A stretch of 35,340 nt of DNA from Actinomycetota bacterium. Lineage in GTDB: Bacteria; Actinomycetota; Aquicultoria; Subteraquimicrobiales; Subteraquimicrobiaceae. The stretch is taken from positions 1 to 35,340 of the forward strand of contig JASEGB010000013.1 of assembly GCA_030018275.1 (NCBI GenBank), read 5' to 3'. How positions within the stretch are numbered: position 1 is the stretch's first letter; each line of letters begins with the position of its first letter. This document shows positions 17,616 through 25,046 of this stretch, piece by piece. The notes beneath the pieces are model-generated. The model had not been told where the DNA came from and did not search any database. It saw only the letters and a list, made by a program, of their open reading frames with translations. A program made the translations under genes and the position numbers.

Positions 17616-17633
17616 CATATTTGCGCAAATATG
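17616..17633. promoter_or_regulatory. 18-bp perfect palindrome, candidate operator
   Basis: CATATTTGCGCAAATATG is a perfect dyad about 137 bases before the first SipW-cognate start codon. The equivalent place after repeat copy B holds a smaller dyad, TTCGTACGAA (about 20331-20340). It could be bound by a dimeric regulator; which one is not known. Confidence 0.45.
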
Positions 17634-17769
17634 AGAATGATTTGAAAAAGCAGCACAGTGACCAATCTGGAATGATTAATCTATTTCTATTGGGGGTGAT
17701 TATCGGAAATATACTGAGAAATAATCTTGGTACTAGACCATTACATTTGACTGAAAGGAGGGGAAAATT

Positions 17770-18477
17770 GTGCAGAATGTGGCAATTATCAAAACTGGAC
17801 CGAGGATGCTAAGGCGAATGGTGAAGGCAAGAGTTAGAAAGAAGATTTTGTCTAGTTTGCTAACAATTGGGTTAGTGGCAATCCTCATCGGTGGAGCAAC
17901 ATTCGCCTACTTCAGCGATACCGAGACGAGTACCAACAACTTAGCCCAAGCAGGAACCTTAGACTTGAGAATGGGACCACCTGCTTATGAAGTCGATAAT
18001 CCAGGTGCGATAATTACAGCGACGAATTTGGCACCCTGCAAAGAGGCGGGTCCCTATGAAATCGGGTTTAAGAATGTTGGTACCTTGCCTGGCATCCTAA
18101 GCATCACCATCTCTTATGACGATGCTGATGGCACTGGCACAGCAGAGTTTAGACCAGGACTCGTAACTGCTAATGCATTTGCCGAGAAACTTTATGTGAC
18201 TCAGGCACTCTACGACAGGAACCAGGACGGCGATTATGAGGATACAAATGAGGACGTGCTGGCTGATTGGAAGGCTTACGCCGATGCCAATAACGATGGC
18301 AAGCTGAGCGTACATGAGATGGCTTTGAAGACCTGGACCTTTACTGAATCCCTAGGTCCTGGAGCATCTACAAAAGTCCAGATCAAGTTGCATCTGAATC
18401 CTGACGTAGGCAACGACTATCAGGCTGAAGGCATCAACGTAACCATCACCGGCATCCTGAATCAACTGAACCAATAA
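17770..18477 (+). CDS. SipW-cognate exported protein (TasA/camelysin-like), copy 1
   Basis: This 235-aa protein has the diagnostic SipW-dependent leader: basic residues, a hydrophobic stretch LTIGLVAILIGGATFAYFSD, then TETSTNN and AGTLDLRMG (mature part from about residue 47). Known relatives form extracellular fibres or metalloprotease-like camelysins. The mature part is a beta-rich domain with a perfect EF-hand-type loop DANNDGKLSVHE at 172-183 and a second Asp/Asn-rich loop at 149-162. The GTG at 17770 is 6 bases after AAGGAGGGG. A paralog follows at 18534 and the ER-type signal peptidase at 19571, so leader removal is probably done by that enzyme. No catalytic protease motif is visible. 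Confidence 0.88.
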   Translation: MQNVAIIKTGPRMLRRMVKARVRKKILSSLLTIGLVAILIGGATFAYFSDTETSTNNLAQAGTLDLRMGPPAYEVDNPGAIITATNLAPCKEAGPYEIGFKNVGTLPGILSITISYDDADGTGTAEFRPGLVTANAFAEKLYVTQALYDRNQDGDYEDTNEDVLADWKAYADANNDGKLSVHEMALKTWTFTESLGPGASTKVQIKLHLNPDVGNDYQAEGINVTITGILNQLNQ

Positions 18478-18533
18478 TGGCTGAAAAGGGGTGATGCAAA
18501 TCATCCCTGATCCACTTGATTAGGATCGGGGCG

Positions 18534-19208
18534 ATGAGTATGAATCTACGAATACTCAAATCCATATTGATCATAATCACCATATTGACCCTGGTGGGTG
18601 GAGCAACTGTCGCCTATTTCACCGATACTGAGACTAGCACTGGAAATACGTTCACCGCGGGTACTTTTGATCTCAAAGTTGCAGATAACAACGAGGATTA
18701 TGGCGATGGCGTGCATGAAACGTGGACGATGAAAAATATGATTCCAGGGGTAACCACCTGTGGAGGCATGGTTCTCCTTAAAAACTTTGGAAGCATCGAA
18801 GCGGACCACGTGGAGATCGAGGTCAGCAACGATTGCATCGAAGCTGGGAATGAGGAAAGCGACACCCTTCCAAAAAGCGCCGAAGGCATGGATGAGTATA
18901 TCCAAATAACCCACATGGAATATTATGGTCGTTTGCTACTCTTCACGGACACGGATGATCCCGATGCAGATGACGATGATCCCGCAACTCCCTGGAACGA
19001 GGTTGACGACGTCAACGGAAATGGATTTATCGATCTGGATGATTTTGAACAAAAGCCAATCGATGATTTAAAACCAGTTCCGACGCCAGACATTGGTAGA
19101 TGCTTTATAATGTACCTCAAATTCCACAAAAGCGCTCCAAACGACTACCAGGGTGATAAGTGCGATATGACCATGACCTTTACATTGAATCAGCACTCAA
19201 GCCAGTAA
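18534..19208 (+). CDS. SipW-cognate exported protein (TasA/camelysin-like), copy 2
   Basis: This 224-aa protein from the ATG at 18534 (AGGA 8 bases upstream) shares the leader pattern ILTLVGGATVAYFTDTETST then GNTFTAGTFDLKV. The mature domain has MIPGVTTCGGMVLLKNFGS, a pattern common in TasA-like proteins. A highly acidic stretch (about 139-150) and an EF-hand-like loop DVNGNGFIDLDD (159-170) suggest calcium binding. There are three cysteines after the leader. It follows copy 1 by 56 bases and ends at a strong terminator, so the two form one unit, probably two subunits of one fibre or matrix. Confidence 0.88.
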   Translation: MSMNLRILKSILIIITILTLVGGATVAYFTDTETSTGNTFTAGTFDLKVADNNEDYGDGVHETWTMKNMIPGVTTCGGMVLLKNFGSIEADHVEIEVSNDCIEAGNEESDTLPKSAEGMDEYIQITHMEYYGRLLLFTDTDDPDADDDDPATPWNEVDDVNGNGFIDLDDFEQKPIDDLKPVPTPDIGRCFIMYLKFHKSAPNDYQGDKCDMTMTFTLNQHSSQ

Positions 19209-19570
19209 AGGAATATATAAAGAGGCATCAAAGAAGCACGCATGGTGAGCGAGTGGCGAAATTCGCCACTCGCTTTCTTCATAAATTTGATTTTTTGTTA
19301 TAAGCGTCATTTAAGATGTAGAAATAGGTCTTAAGACCTGTTATTTTTGGGAATATGTTATTCCAATTTGAACAGACCTAAAGGTCTGTACAAGGTTCTC
19401 TTATTTTTATCCATAATTTCGTGGTAAGCTAAAAGCTACCTACAATAAATTCTGCGGCGGATGGTCCGCCGCGCTGCAATAAATTTGATATAGAGCATTC
19501 CCCTCCAAAAAAGCTTATGAGAGTAGGGCTGGGGTTCATCCCCAACCGATGATTCGGAGTTCATCGTGAA
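19209..19570. other. Intergenic region with terminator and repeats before the signal peptidase gene
   Basis: After the terminator come a family 1 palindrome (19320-19392), a family 2 unit GGCGGATGGTCCGCCGCGC (about 19454-19474) and a third hairpin GGCTGGGGTTCATCCCCAACC (19533-19552). No small ORF with a ribosome site is apparent. The signal peptidase gene must have its own promoter here if the terminator is efficient, but I see no clear consensus. Confidence 0.6.
19248..19282 (+). terminator. Terminator after the SipW-cognate pair
   Basis: AGCGAGTGGCGAA and TTCGCCACTCGCT form a 13-base perfect stem with a one-base centre, followed by TTCTTC. It lies 40 bases after the stop of copy 2. Confidence 0.75.
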
Positions 19571-20107
19571 ATGCTTAAAAGAATCATCAAATGGTCAATA
19601 ATATCTCTGATAATCCTGGTGTTTTTATTGGCGGTGGCTTCCGTATTCACGCGACTCAAGTCCTTTGAATCGCTGCCTTCAGTGAAGGGCTACCGACCCC
19701 TTGTGGTTCTCGGCGGGAGCATGGAACCGGCGATAAAGGTTGGAAGCATCGCCATGGTCAAAACCATAAGTCCATCGGATGTTGAGATCGGTGACATCAT
19801 AACCTACAAAACTCCAACGAATCCTCGCACTTACACCACTCACAGAGTGATAAAAATCAGCAAGCGCCATGGGAATCTCTATTTCAAAACCAAGGGTGAT
19901 GCCAATGAAGATCCGGACCGTTGGACGATCACATCCGCCGACGTTTTGGGCAAAGTAACCTTAACCATTCCTTACTTCGGTTATTTCATCCACTTTGCCC
20001 GAACTCGCCTCGGTTTTATCCTGCTCGTCATCGTCCCCGGCGTTCTGATAATCGTGGGCGAAATTCGAAATATCCTCAAATCCATCAAAGAAGCCAGAAG
20101 CATCTAA
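19571..20107 (+). CDS. sipW: ER/archaeal-type signal peptidase I (SipW-like)
   Basis: This 178-aa membrane peptidase removes leaders of exported proteins. N-terminal (about 8-27) and C-terminal (about 145-168) membrane segments flank the catalytic domain. The nucleophile is S50 in VLGGSMEPAIKVGS. As in the ER-type group that includes Bacillus SipW, the second catalytic residue is a His (H91 in YTTHRVIKI) in place of the Lys of ordinary bacterial enzymes. The box KTKGDANEDPD around D110 is also typical. Placed between the two SipW-cognate genes and the rest of the surface locus, it is probably dedicated to them. The ribosome site is weak. Confidence 0.93.
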   Translation: MLKRIIKWSIISLIILVFLLAVASVFTRLKSFESLPSVKGYRPLVVLGGSMEPAIKVGSIAMVKTISPSDVEIGDIITYKTPTNPRTYTTHRVIKISKRHGNLYFKTKGDANEDPDRWTITSADVLGKVTLTIPYFGYFIHFARTRLGFILLVIVPGVLIIVGEIRNILKSIKEARSI

Positions 20108-20211
20108 GGGGGACAGTCCCCACAATCTTACTACCTGTAACTTTAAGTTCCCATCCAAAATATTTTGCTGCTTGTCGGCAGACAGGCCGGGGACAAGTCT
20201 CGAGATTCATC

Positions 20212-20279
20212 TCTCAGACTTTAGTCTTAATGAAAAATCCATCCAATGACCGATGTTACCATGTTTCTCTTTAGTTTAA
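20212..20279 (+). repeat. Long direct repeat, copy B
   Basis: Near-identical to copy A at 17517-17583. The conserved part includes ACTTTAGTCTTAATG and CCATCCAATGACCGATG. It lies about 300 bases upstream of the exported beta-protein gene at 20585. Confidence 0.9.
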
Positions 20280-20417
20280 GATTATGATTAGAATAGCAAA
20301 TTTAAATTTCCCAATTTTTGACATTCTCGCATTCGTACGAAAGTAAGAAAGATTAGAGCAGGAAAGAGTTTTTAAAAGTTATTTGAAATGAATTAATAGT
20401 TGAAGTAATGAAGGCGG

Positions 20418-20466
20418 AACCGACTGACCCAGGAGTGGCACTCGAAGGGGAAGTCGGTTTTTGGTT
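20418..20466 (+). terminator. Hairpin with T-tract in the leader of the exported beta protein (attenuator candidate)
   Basis: AACCGACT and AGTCGGTT pair perfectly, extended by ACCC/GGGG, with an inner GAGT-GGC-ACTC hairpin. TTTTTGGTTTT follows. It lies about 120 bases before the start codon at 20585, with no gene ending just upstream, so it is either the end of a small RNA or a leader attenuator. Confidence 0.6.
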
Positions 20467-20584
20467 TTGAAGAGGGGGTGATATAAAGGGTTGCATAAAA
20501 GAGGTTGCAGAAAGGGTGTGGCTCGCTGGCTAACCCACCTGGTTAAGACTTTAACTCTTATTAAAGGAAAGGAGGTGTTGACAA

Positions 20585-21142
20585 GTGAAGAAGCTATTAG
20601 CAATGGTTTTAGCAGCAGTGCTTTTGCTCAGCTTCTCGGGGATTGCTTTGGCGACACAGGTGCACAGCATAGGCACGGATTTGGATATGCAGAGCGTTTC
20701 CAAGAATTTACCCATCACGGTGAAAATCCATCCCACCATAGCCATGAATACCTTCGACAAGGAAACAGGAGACCAGAAGGATGTGATTAACATTCCTTGT
20801 TTGAACCCCAAGACCAACTGGCTTGGTAAGGATGGCGTGGATTGGGTTGTCTGGAGTAACCTGCCATTTCATAAGACCGCATCCTGGACCGACCTTAAGA
20901 CCAGTTGGAATGCGGGTACTGTGGCGGAGCCGAAGATGATTGAAGACGTCATAACAGCAGATAGAGTGGTAGTCAAAGTGGAGGGTGTGCCGATTCCAAA
21001 TCCCTGGACGAGTCCAATAATAGGCTATCCAGCTGAGCAGCACCAAGAGAAGGAAAACGTTATGGTGCAACTTGAGATCAACTGGTGTGACTCCGCCGGT
21101 ATATACACGGGATCACTTACCCTGGATGCGCATCAGAACTAA
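20585..21142 (+). CDS. Small exported beta-rich protein of unknown function
   Basis: This 185-aa protein has a classical signal peptide (LLAMVLAAVLLLSFSGIALA, cleavage about 23-24), unlike the SipW-type leaders nearby. The mature part begins near THSIGTDLDMQSV-type sequence (TQVHSIGTDLD), has ITVKIHPTIAM and ends NWCDSAGIYTGSLTLDA. The closing pattern G-Y-x-G-x-L-x-L is common in immunoglobulin-like pilin or coat subunits. Only two cysteines are visible. The GTG at 20585 is 8 bases after a perfect AAGGAGGTG, so translation should be strong. It is followed by its own hairpin. It may be an abundant structural subunit; the family is not recognised. Confidence 0.8.
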   Translation: MKKLLAMVLAAVLLLSFSGIALATQVHSIGTDLDMQSVSKNLPITVKIHPTIAMNTFDKETGDQKDVINIPCLNPKTNWLGKDGVDWVVWSNLPFHKTASWTDLKTSWNAGTVAEPKMIEDVITADRVVVKVEGVPIPNPWTSPIIGYPAEQHQEKENVMVQLEINWCDSAGIYTGSLTLDAHQN

Positions 21143-21162
21143 TCTCGACTTCCCAATGTATC

Positions 21163-21205
21163 AGAAGAGAGGAAGGGAGGGGCCCATCTCTTCCTCTCTT
21201 CTTGC
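21163..21205 (+). terminator. Probable terminator after the small exported protein
   Basis: AGAAGAGAGGAAG and CTTCCTCTCTTCT form a 13-base stem with a 14-base loop, 20 bases after the stop codon. The T-tract after it is poor. Confidence 0.55.
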
Positions 21206-21239
21206 CCTCATTTATGGATTATTTATGAAATTTTGAGAT

Positions 21240-21290
21240 AACAGACCTAAAGGCGTGCTACCCTCCCGGCGGGCGGCAGGCGGTCTGTTT
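21240..21290. repeat. Palindromic repeat, family 1 (short variant)
   Basis: AACAGACCTAAAGG is followed by a GC-rich centre (CCTCCCGGCGGGCGGCAGG) and CGGTCTGTTTC. It resembles the right half of the copy at 3268-3356. Confidence 0.65.
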
Positions 21291-21332
21291 CAGAATCTAT
21301 AGTGCTATATGTTAAGATAAGGAAAAAAATCG

Positions 21333-22310
21333 ATGGGGATTGTCGTGCTAAAGCTAAAGAAAGTGCAAAGATATATTTCGATGTCCATTTTAATAACCAT
21401 TTTGCTTCTACTGCTGGCAAGTCCAGCACAAGGGAGTATTGTTCTTTTCCCCAGTAGGATTGAAGTCTTCGTGCCACCTGGAGGAAGTGAAATCGTAGAG
21501 GTGAATGCGGCAAATACGGGCAAGAACCCTCTTAAGTGCAAGATAAATAGCTGGGATTTCGCACGGGATGAGAAGGGCATAGCCCACCCCATCCGCCCCG
21601 ATGATGTCAAGGTCTTCCGAGGTTGCGGTGGGTGGTTGGACTTTCACAGCAAATCGATGACCGTTTCCCCCGATGAGACCGGTACCTTCAAGTTCACGGT
21701 GAATGTTCCCAGGGATGCCGAATATGGCACCCATTATACCTATGTGACCATTGCAGGAACACCAATCTTACCCAAGGAAAAAGGAAAGGGGATCACCATT
21801 CGCTTGCCCATGACCTATAGGATACATGCATTGCTCTTGGTGATGGTGAGCAAGCCCGGTGAGAGCTCAGAGGTGGGCACAGAAATTCCCGTCCTTAAGC
21901 GCTCGGCAAAATTGAAGGATTTAATGATTGGTTACTTAAATTTCTCAAATCCGGTTCCAATGAAGATAAAGATTGAAAACACCGGCAACTGTCATCTAAT
22001 CTTAACGGGAATCATCGAAATTTGGAAGGGTAAGTACAAGGGCGAGACCATCCGCGTTCCCGAATATACGCTATTGCCAATGAATACTTTGATCATACCC
22101 ACTACCTGGCGCTCACCGGCACTTTTCGGCAAATTTAGAGCCAAATTGATTGGCGATGCCGGATTAAATAAACCAATTAAAGCGGAAAAGACCTTTTGGG
22201 TGATATCCTGGAAATTATTGCTGCCCGCTCTTTTAGGAATCGCACTCCTCATCGCCTCATTCATCTTATTCCTAAGGAAGTTTAGAATACAGCTCGCCCG
22301 GCGCACATAA
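21333..22310 (+). CDS. Membrane-anchored surface protein resembling DUF916/DUF3324 WxL-interacting proteins, copy 1
   Basis: This 325-aa protein has an N-terminal signal (about 15-35, ending PAQGS), an Ig-like domain beginning VLFPSRIEVFVPPGGSE, a second beta domain (IKIENTGNCHLILTG, LLPMNTLIIPT, ALFGKFRAKL), a C-terminal membrane segment (about 291-312) and a basic cytoplasmic tail. This order is that of Firmicutes DUF916/DUF3324 proteins, which bind peptidoglycan and WxL surface proteins. A paralog lies at 24115; both share the block F-x-GCG-x-W and V-P-x-DA-x-x-GT. AAGGA precedes the ATG. It opens a tight five-gene run ending with the sortase. The family assignment is by pattern, not by search. 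Confidence 0.75.
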   Translation: MGIVVLKLKKVQRYISMSILITILLLLLASPAQGSIVLFPSRIEVFVPPGGSEIVEVNAANTGKNPLKCKINSWDFARDEKGIAHPIRPDDVKVFRGCGGWLDFHSKSMTVSPDETGTFKFTVNVPRDAEYGTHYTYVTIAGTPILPKEKGKGITIRLPMTYRIHALLLVMVSKPGESSEVGTEIPVLKRSAKLKDLMIGYLNFSNPVPMKIKIENTGNCHLILTGIIEIWKGKYKGETIRVPEYTLLPMNTLIIPTTWRSPALFGKFRAKLIGDAGLNKPIKAEKTFWVISWKLLLPALLGIALLIASFILFLRKFRIQLARRT

Positions 22311-22326
22311 TTCAGACGTAGTTCCC

Positions 22327-22380
22327 TGTAGGGGCGGGACTTCGTGCCCGCCCAAAGGCGGGGGACAAGCCCCGCGCTAC
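22327..22380. repeat. Palindromic repeats, family 2
   Basis: GTAGGGGCGGGACTTCGTGC with its CCCGCCC partner is followed by GGCGGGGGACAAGCCCCGCG and CTAC. It nearly matches the unit at about 15659-15685. Confidence 0.75.
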
Positions 22381-22399
22381 CCATGGGATTCTGGAAAGT

Positions 22400-22447
22400 A
22401 CAAACAGGTCTTTAGACCTGTTTAACAGACTAAAGGTCTGTTTCTAC
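22400..22447. repeat. Palindromic repeat, family 1 (compact copy)
   Basis: AAACAGGTCTTTAGACCTGT is followed by TTAACAGACTAAAGGTCTGT and TTCTAC. This is the cleanest copy of the family and shows its two inverted halves. Confidence 0.75.
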
Positions 22448-22469
22448 GAGATTCTTTGGGACTGAAAAG

Positions 22470-24110
22470 ATGTGGAAGATGAAAAGAACGAGAGGAGGGG
22501 CAAGGAAAAGATTAATATCCGTGTTGCTTTCAATTTGCCTCATCCTCCCCTATATTCCTTGTGGAGTTGCTTCCGCTCATGGTGGCGGTCATCCCCATGA
22601 TGGTCATCCTCCCCATGAACATCAGGGTCATCCCCCTCACGATCATCATGGCTCATGCTGTGAGCCCCCAGAGGATGCCATAATCTTAAACATAGAGACA
22701 CCAGATGGTTCAGGGCAAGTCAATTTCACCTGCTTGAATCCGATAACCCACAAATTTGAGATCATCGATGACCCCTATGCGGTGAAGGTCACCGTGAAAT
22801 CACCCTGTGATTATGATCTTGCGGTTAAGGCAAACGGCGATTTAACAAATACTCTTTGTTCCTCGACTATCCCCATAGAAAACTTGTATTGGAAATTAAA
22901 GGAAGGAGATGAGTGGGTACCCTTCTCCACCGAGCAACACTTGATAATGGATTCTGATTGCACAAATTCAAACGATGCCTTTTACTTTGATTATCGGATG
23001 TTCAGTTCAGAAAATGGTGTGAGTTGGGAGATCAAAGCTGGGGGTTATGAGACCACCGTTGTGTACACGGTGTTCCCATGTGCAGAGAATAACCACTGCG
23101 ATGATGGATGCGGAAATGTGAATCACTCTCCTGGAGGTCAAAATGGCAAAGCTCATCAAAATGTTAATCATGAAAATCAAATCAATGAGCAATCAGATGA
23201 ACATGGACATAACGGAGAACATTACCCCGAACATCCCCAAGGACATGGAGGTCATCAGCATCAAAATGATAGTGATGTTCAAAATGATGGACGAGCTGAA
23301 GCCGGATACCATGGAGAGCATGGGCATGGTGGAAACGCTATGAGTCACGATTCAAATCAAGGAGATGGTAACCAGGATACTACTCATCGGGATCAATCCC
23401 ATTCCAATGTAGCTCCAAATGAGAGTCTAAATCAAGATCAGGAAACCCCAGGACAAGATTTAAGTCCATCTGAGGATATGGATGCTTCTGAGAGTTCTCT
23501 GCCTGAGGATACTACTCCCCCGCAGGTGGTTTTCATCACTGCGGGAGGAGAAGTTGAGGGCACCATTCCCATCAAGATCGCCGCCATCGATGATACAGGA
23601 ATAGAACAGGTTAAATTATTCATCGATGATGCTGAAATGGGCGATGTCCCCTTGAATGAAGAGGAATCGATGTACATCCATGATTGGGATACAACCACAA
23701 CCCAGGATGGAGAACATACCCTCGTGGTAAAGGCTTACGACCAGGCGGGAAATGAAGCTGTCTCCGATCCCTTAACTTTGACCACGAACAATCCTCCCTC
23801 CTCACCAAGGAACCTTATAGCAACTTCCAAAGAAGACGGAATCAATCTCACCTGGTCACCAAATCCCGAGACTGATATTGCGGGATACAACATCTATCGA
23901 GCAACATTCCAAGATGGTCCCTTTGAAAAAATAAATCAAGAATTGGTGACTTCTACATCTTTCAAGGATACGGGAATTAATTTGGACGATTCCTACTATT
24001 ATTTCATCAAAGCAGTGGATGAGACGGGTAAGGAATCTGAGGCGTCACAAACGGTATGGATTCCAGCCATCGCTCAATCGGAAAGCATCGTACCCGAGCC
24101 TAAAGAATAG
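22470..24110 (+). CDS. Large exported His-rich protein with Ig-like and fibronectin type III domains
   Basis: This 546-aa protein has a signal peptide (about 14-36). A His-rich cluster follows at once (about 37-62, including GHPHDGHPPHEHQGHPPHDH), then a cysteine-containing beta domain (about 67-215), a second His/Asn/Gln-rich low-complexity linker (about 225-325), an acidic Ser/Glu stretch, an Ig-like domain (PQVVFITAGGEVEGTIPIKI to DPLTLTTNN) and an Fn3 domain (SSPRNLIATSKEDGINLTW to ASQTVWIP). It has no sorting signal or membrane anchor, so it is probably held by partners. The histidine clusters could bind zinc, nickel or copper. It lies between the two DUF916-like genes. Confidence 0.85.
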   Translation: MWKMKRTRGGARKRLISVLLSICLILPYIPCGVASAHGGGHPHDGHPPHEHQGHPPHDHHGSCCEPPEDAIILNIETPDGSGQVNFTCLNPITHKFEIIDDPYAVKVTVKSPCDYDLAVKANGDLTNTLCSSTIPIENLYWKLKEGDEWVPFSTEQHLIMDSDCTNSNDAFYFDYRMFSSENGVSWEIKAGGYETTVVYTVFPCAENNHCDDGCGNVNHSPGGQNGKAHQNVNHENQINEQSDEHGHNGEHYPEHPQGHGGHQHQNDSDVQNDGRAEAGYHGEHGHGGNAMSHDSNQGDGNQDTTHRDQSHSNVAPNESLNQDQETPGQDLSPSEDMDASESSLPEDTTPPQVVFITAGGEVEGTIPIKIAAIDDTGIEQVKLFIDDAEMGDVPLNEEESMYIHDWDTTTTQDGEHTLVVKAYDQAGNEAVSDPLTLTTNNPPSSPRNLIATSKEDGINLTWSPNPETDIAGYNIYRATFQDGPFEKINQELVTSTSFKDTGINLDDSYYYFIKAVDETGKESEASQTVWIPAIAQSESIVPEPKE

Positions 24111-24114
24111 ACGA

Positions 24115-25044
24115 ATGGTCAATTCGATTCGGGATGAGCTTAGGAGAACGGCTATTGCCTTGATTTGCTTCTCACTGGTCGTCCCCAGTATCGCGGAAGC
24201 AACAATGCAATTTGCCGTCTCACCGTCCCGAATTAATTTGACGCTCAAACCCGGCGAAAAGGGGCATAAAGATATAAAAATCATAAATATGAGCGAGGCA
24301 AAGATCACCATCGCCGCATCCACTATGGATTTTGTGCGAGATGAGAGAGGAAATATCCAGCGGTTAACGCCAGAGGAAGCCGAAAAATTCGGTGGATGCG
24401 GGAGTTGGATTTCATTCTCAAAATCGCTTCTTTTGGTGCCTCCGGGTCAAACTTCAAATGTGAGCATCACCGCTCGAGTGCCAGCTGATGCAAAACCGGG
24501 AACTTATTCGACCTATTTGATCTTTGGAACTCCAGAAGCCAAGGTGAGACCGGATACCGTGAAGGTCATCGGGCAAATTGCCTCGTTGCTCCGGGTGACG
24601 GTCCCCGGGCAAAGGGTGGAATTTCCAAAGATGCAAAAACAAGGGCGTTTAATCACCTTTGAGGTTCCTCGCTGGAACTTGGGTAGATCGGTGACTTTCA
24701 AAACGAAGTTTAAGAACACGGGCAACATCCATTTGGATGTGGAGCAAAATATCGAAATTCGAGATAAAAATGGCAAAGTGGTGGCGAGATTGAAACCGAT
24801 CAAGAAAATGATTCTGCCGGGTAAAACGGAAACACTATCCAATGAAACACTATCCAATACTTTTAGGGGAATACCAGTTTTTGGTAAATTTGAGGTCGTT
24901 GTCACCATTGAAGCGGGCTTGGATAAGCCTTTGGTTAGAAGGGCGGAATTTTGGGTCATTCCTGGGAAACTGATCGCGGTGGGATTGAGCATCATTCTCC
25001 TGTTAGCAATCTTTCTGACCGCTCTACGTATTAAAGGAAGATAG
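24115..25044 (+). CDS. Membrane-anchored surface protein resembling DUF916/DUF3324 WxL-interacting proteins, copy 2
   Basis: This 309-aa protein starts at the ATG at 24115, 4 bases after the previous stop; the longer open frame from 24019 overlaps the upstream gene and has no ribosome site. It has a signal peptide (RTAIALICFSLVVPSIAEA), an Ig-like domain starting AVSPSRINLTLKPGEKG, a second beta domain (FKNTGNIHLDVEQNIEI, MILPGKTETL, VFGKFEVVVTIEAGLDKP) and a C-terminal membrane segment with a basic end (LRIKGR). It aligns along its length with the protein at 21333. A pair of such anchors could hold two different partners, for example the His-rich protein and the SipW-cognate fibre. Confidence 0.77.
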   Translation: MVNSIRDELRRTAIALICFSLVVPSIAEATMQFAVSPSRINLTLKPGEKGHKDIKIINMSEAKITIAASTMDFVRDERGNIQRLTPEEAEKFGGCGSWISFSKSLLLVPPGQTSNVSITARVPADAKPGTYSTYLIFGTPEAKVRPDTVKVIGQIASLLRVTVPGQRVEFPKMQKQGRLITFEVPRWNLGRSVTFKTKFKNTGNIHLDVEQNIEIRDKNGKVVARLKPIKKMILPGKTETLSNETLSNTFRGIPVFGKFEVVVTIEAGLDKPLVRRAEFWVIPGKLIAVGLSIILLLAIFLTALRIKGR

Positions 25045-25046
25045 CA

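Larger units (their letters stand above)
17417..17769. other. Intergenic region upstream of the surface locus
   Basis: This region separates the minus-strand toxin-antitoxin remnant from the plus-strand surface genes and should hold promoters for both. It contains one copy of a 67-bp direct repeat (17517-17583), an 18-bp perfect palindrome (17616-17633) and a strong ribosome site AAAGGAGGGG at 17754-17763. No terminator is visible. Confidence 0.6.
20108..20584 (+). promoter_or_regulatory. Long leader region with direct repeat copy B and a possible attenuator
   Basis: This 477-base gap starts with hairpins GGGGGACAGTCCCC and CTGCTTGTCGGCAGACAG, then direct repeat copy B (20212-20279). A TTGACA at 20319 could be a -35 but lacks a good -10. 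A long hairpin with a T-tract lies at 20418-20466, and a perfect AAGGAGGTG lies 8 bases before the next gene. No protein-coding frame with a ribosome site is seen. The arrangement of promoter region, hairpin-terminator and gene suggests attenuation, but no known riboswitch class is recognised. Confidence 0.45.

Noticed and set aside
20380-20470. Possible c-di-GMP or other known riboswitch before the gene at 20585
   Set aside because: The conserved cores of GEMM-I, c-di-GMP-II and other common classes are not present; only a nested hairpin and T-tract can be supported.
24019-24114. N-terminal extension of the second DUF916-like protein
   Set aside because: It overlaps the previous gene in another frame and precedes the signal peptide; the ATG at 24115 gives a normal leader.
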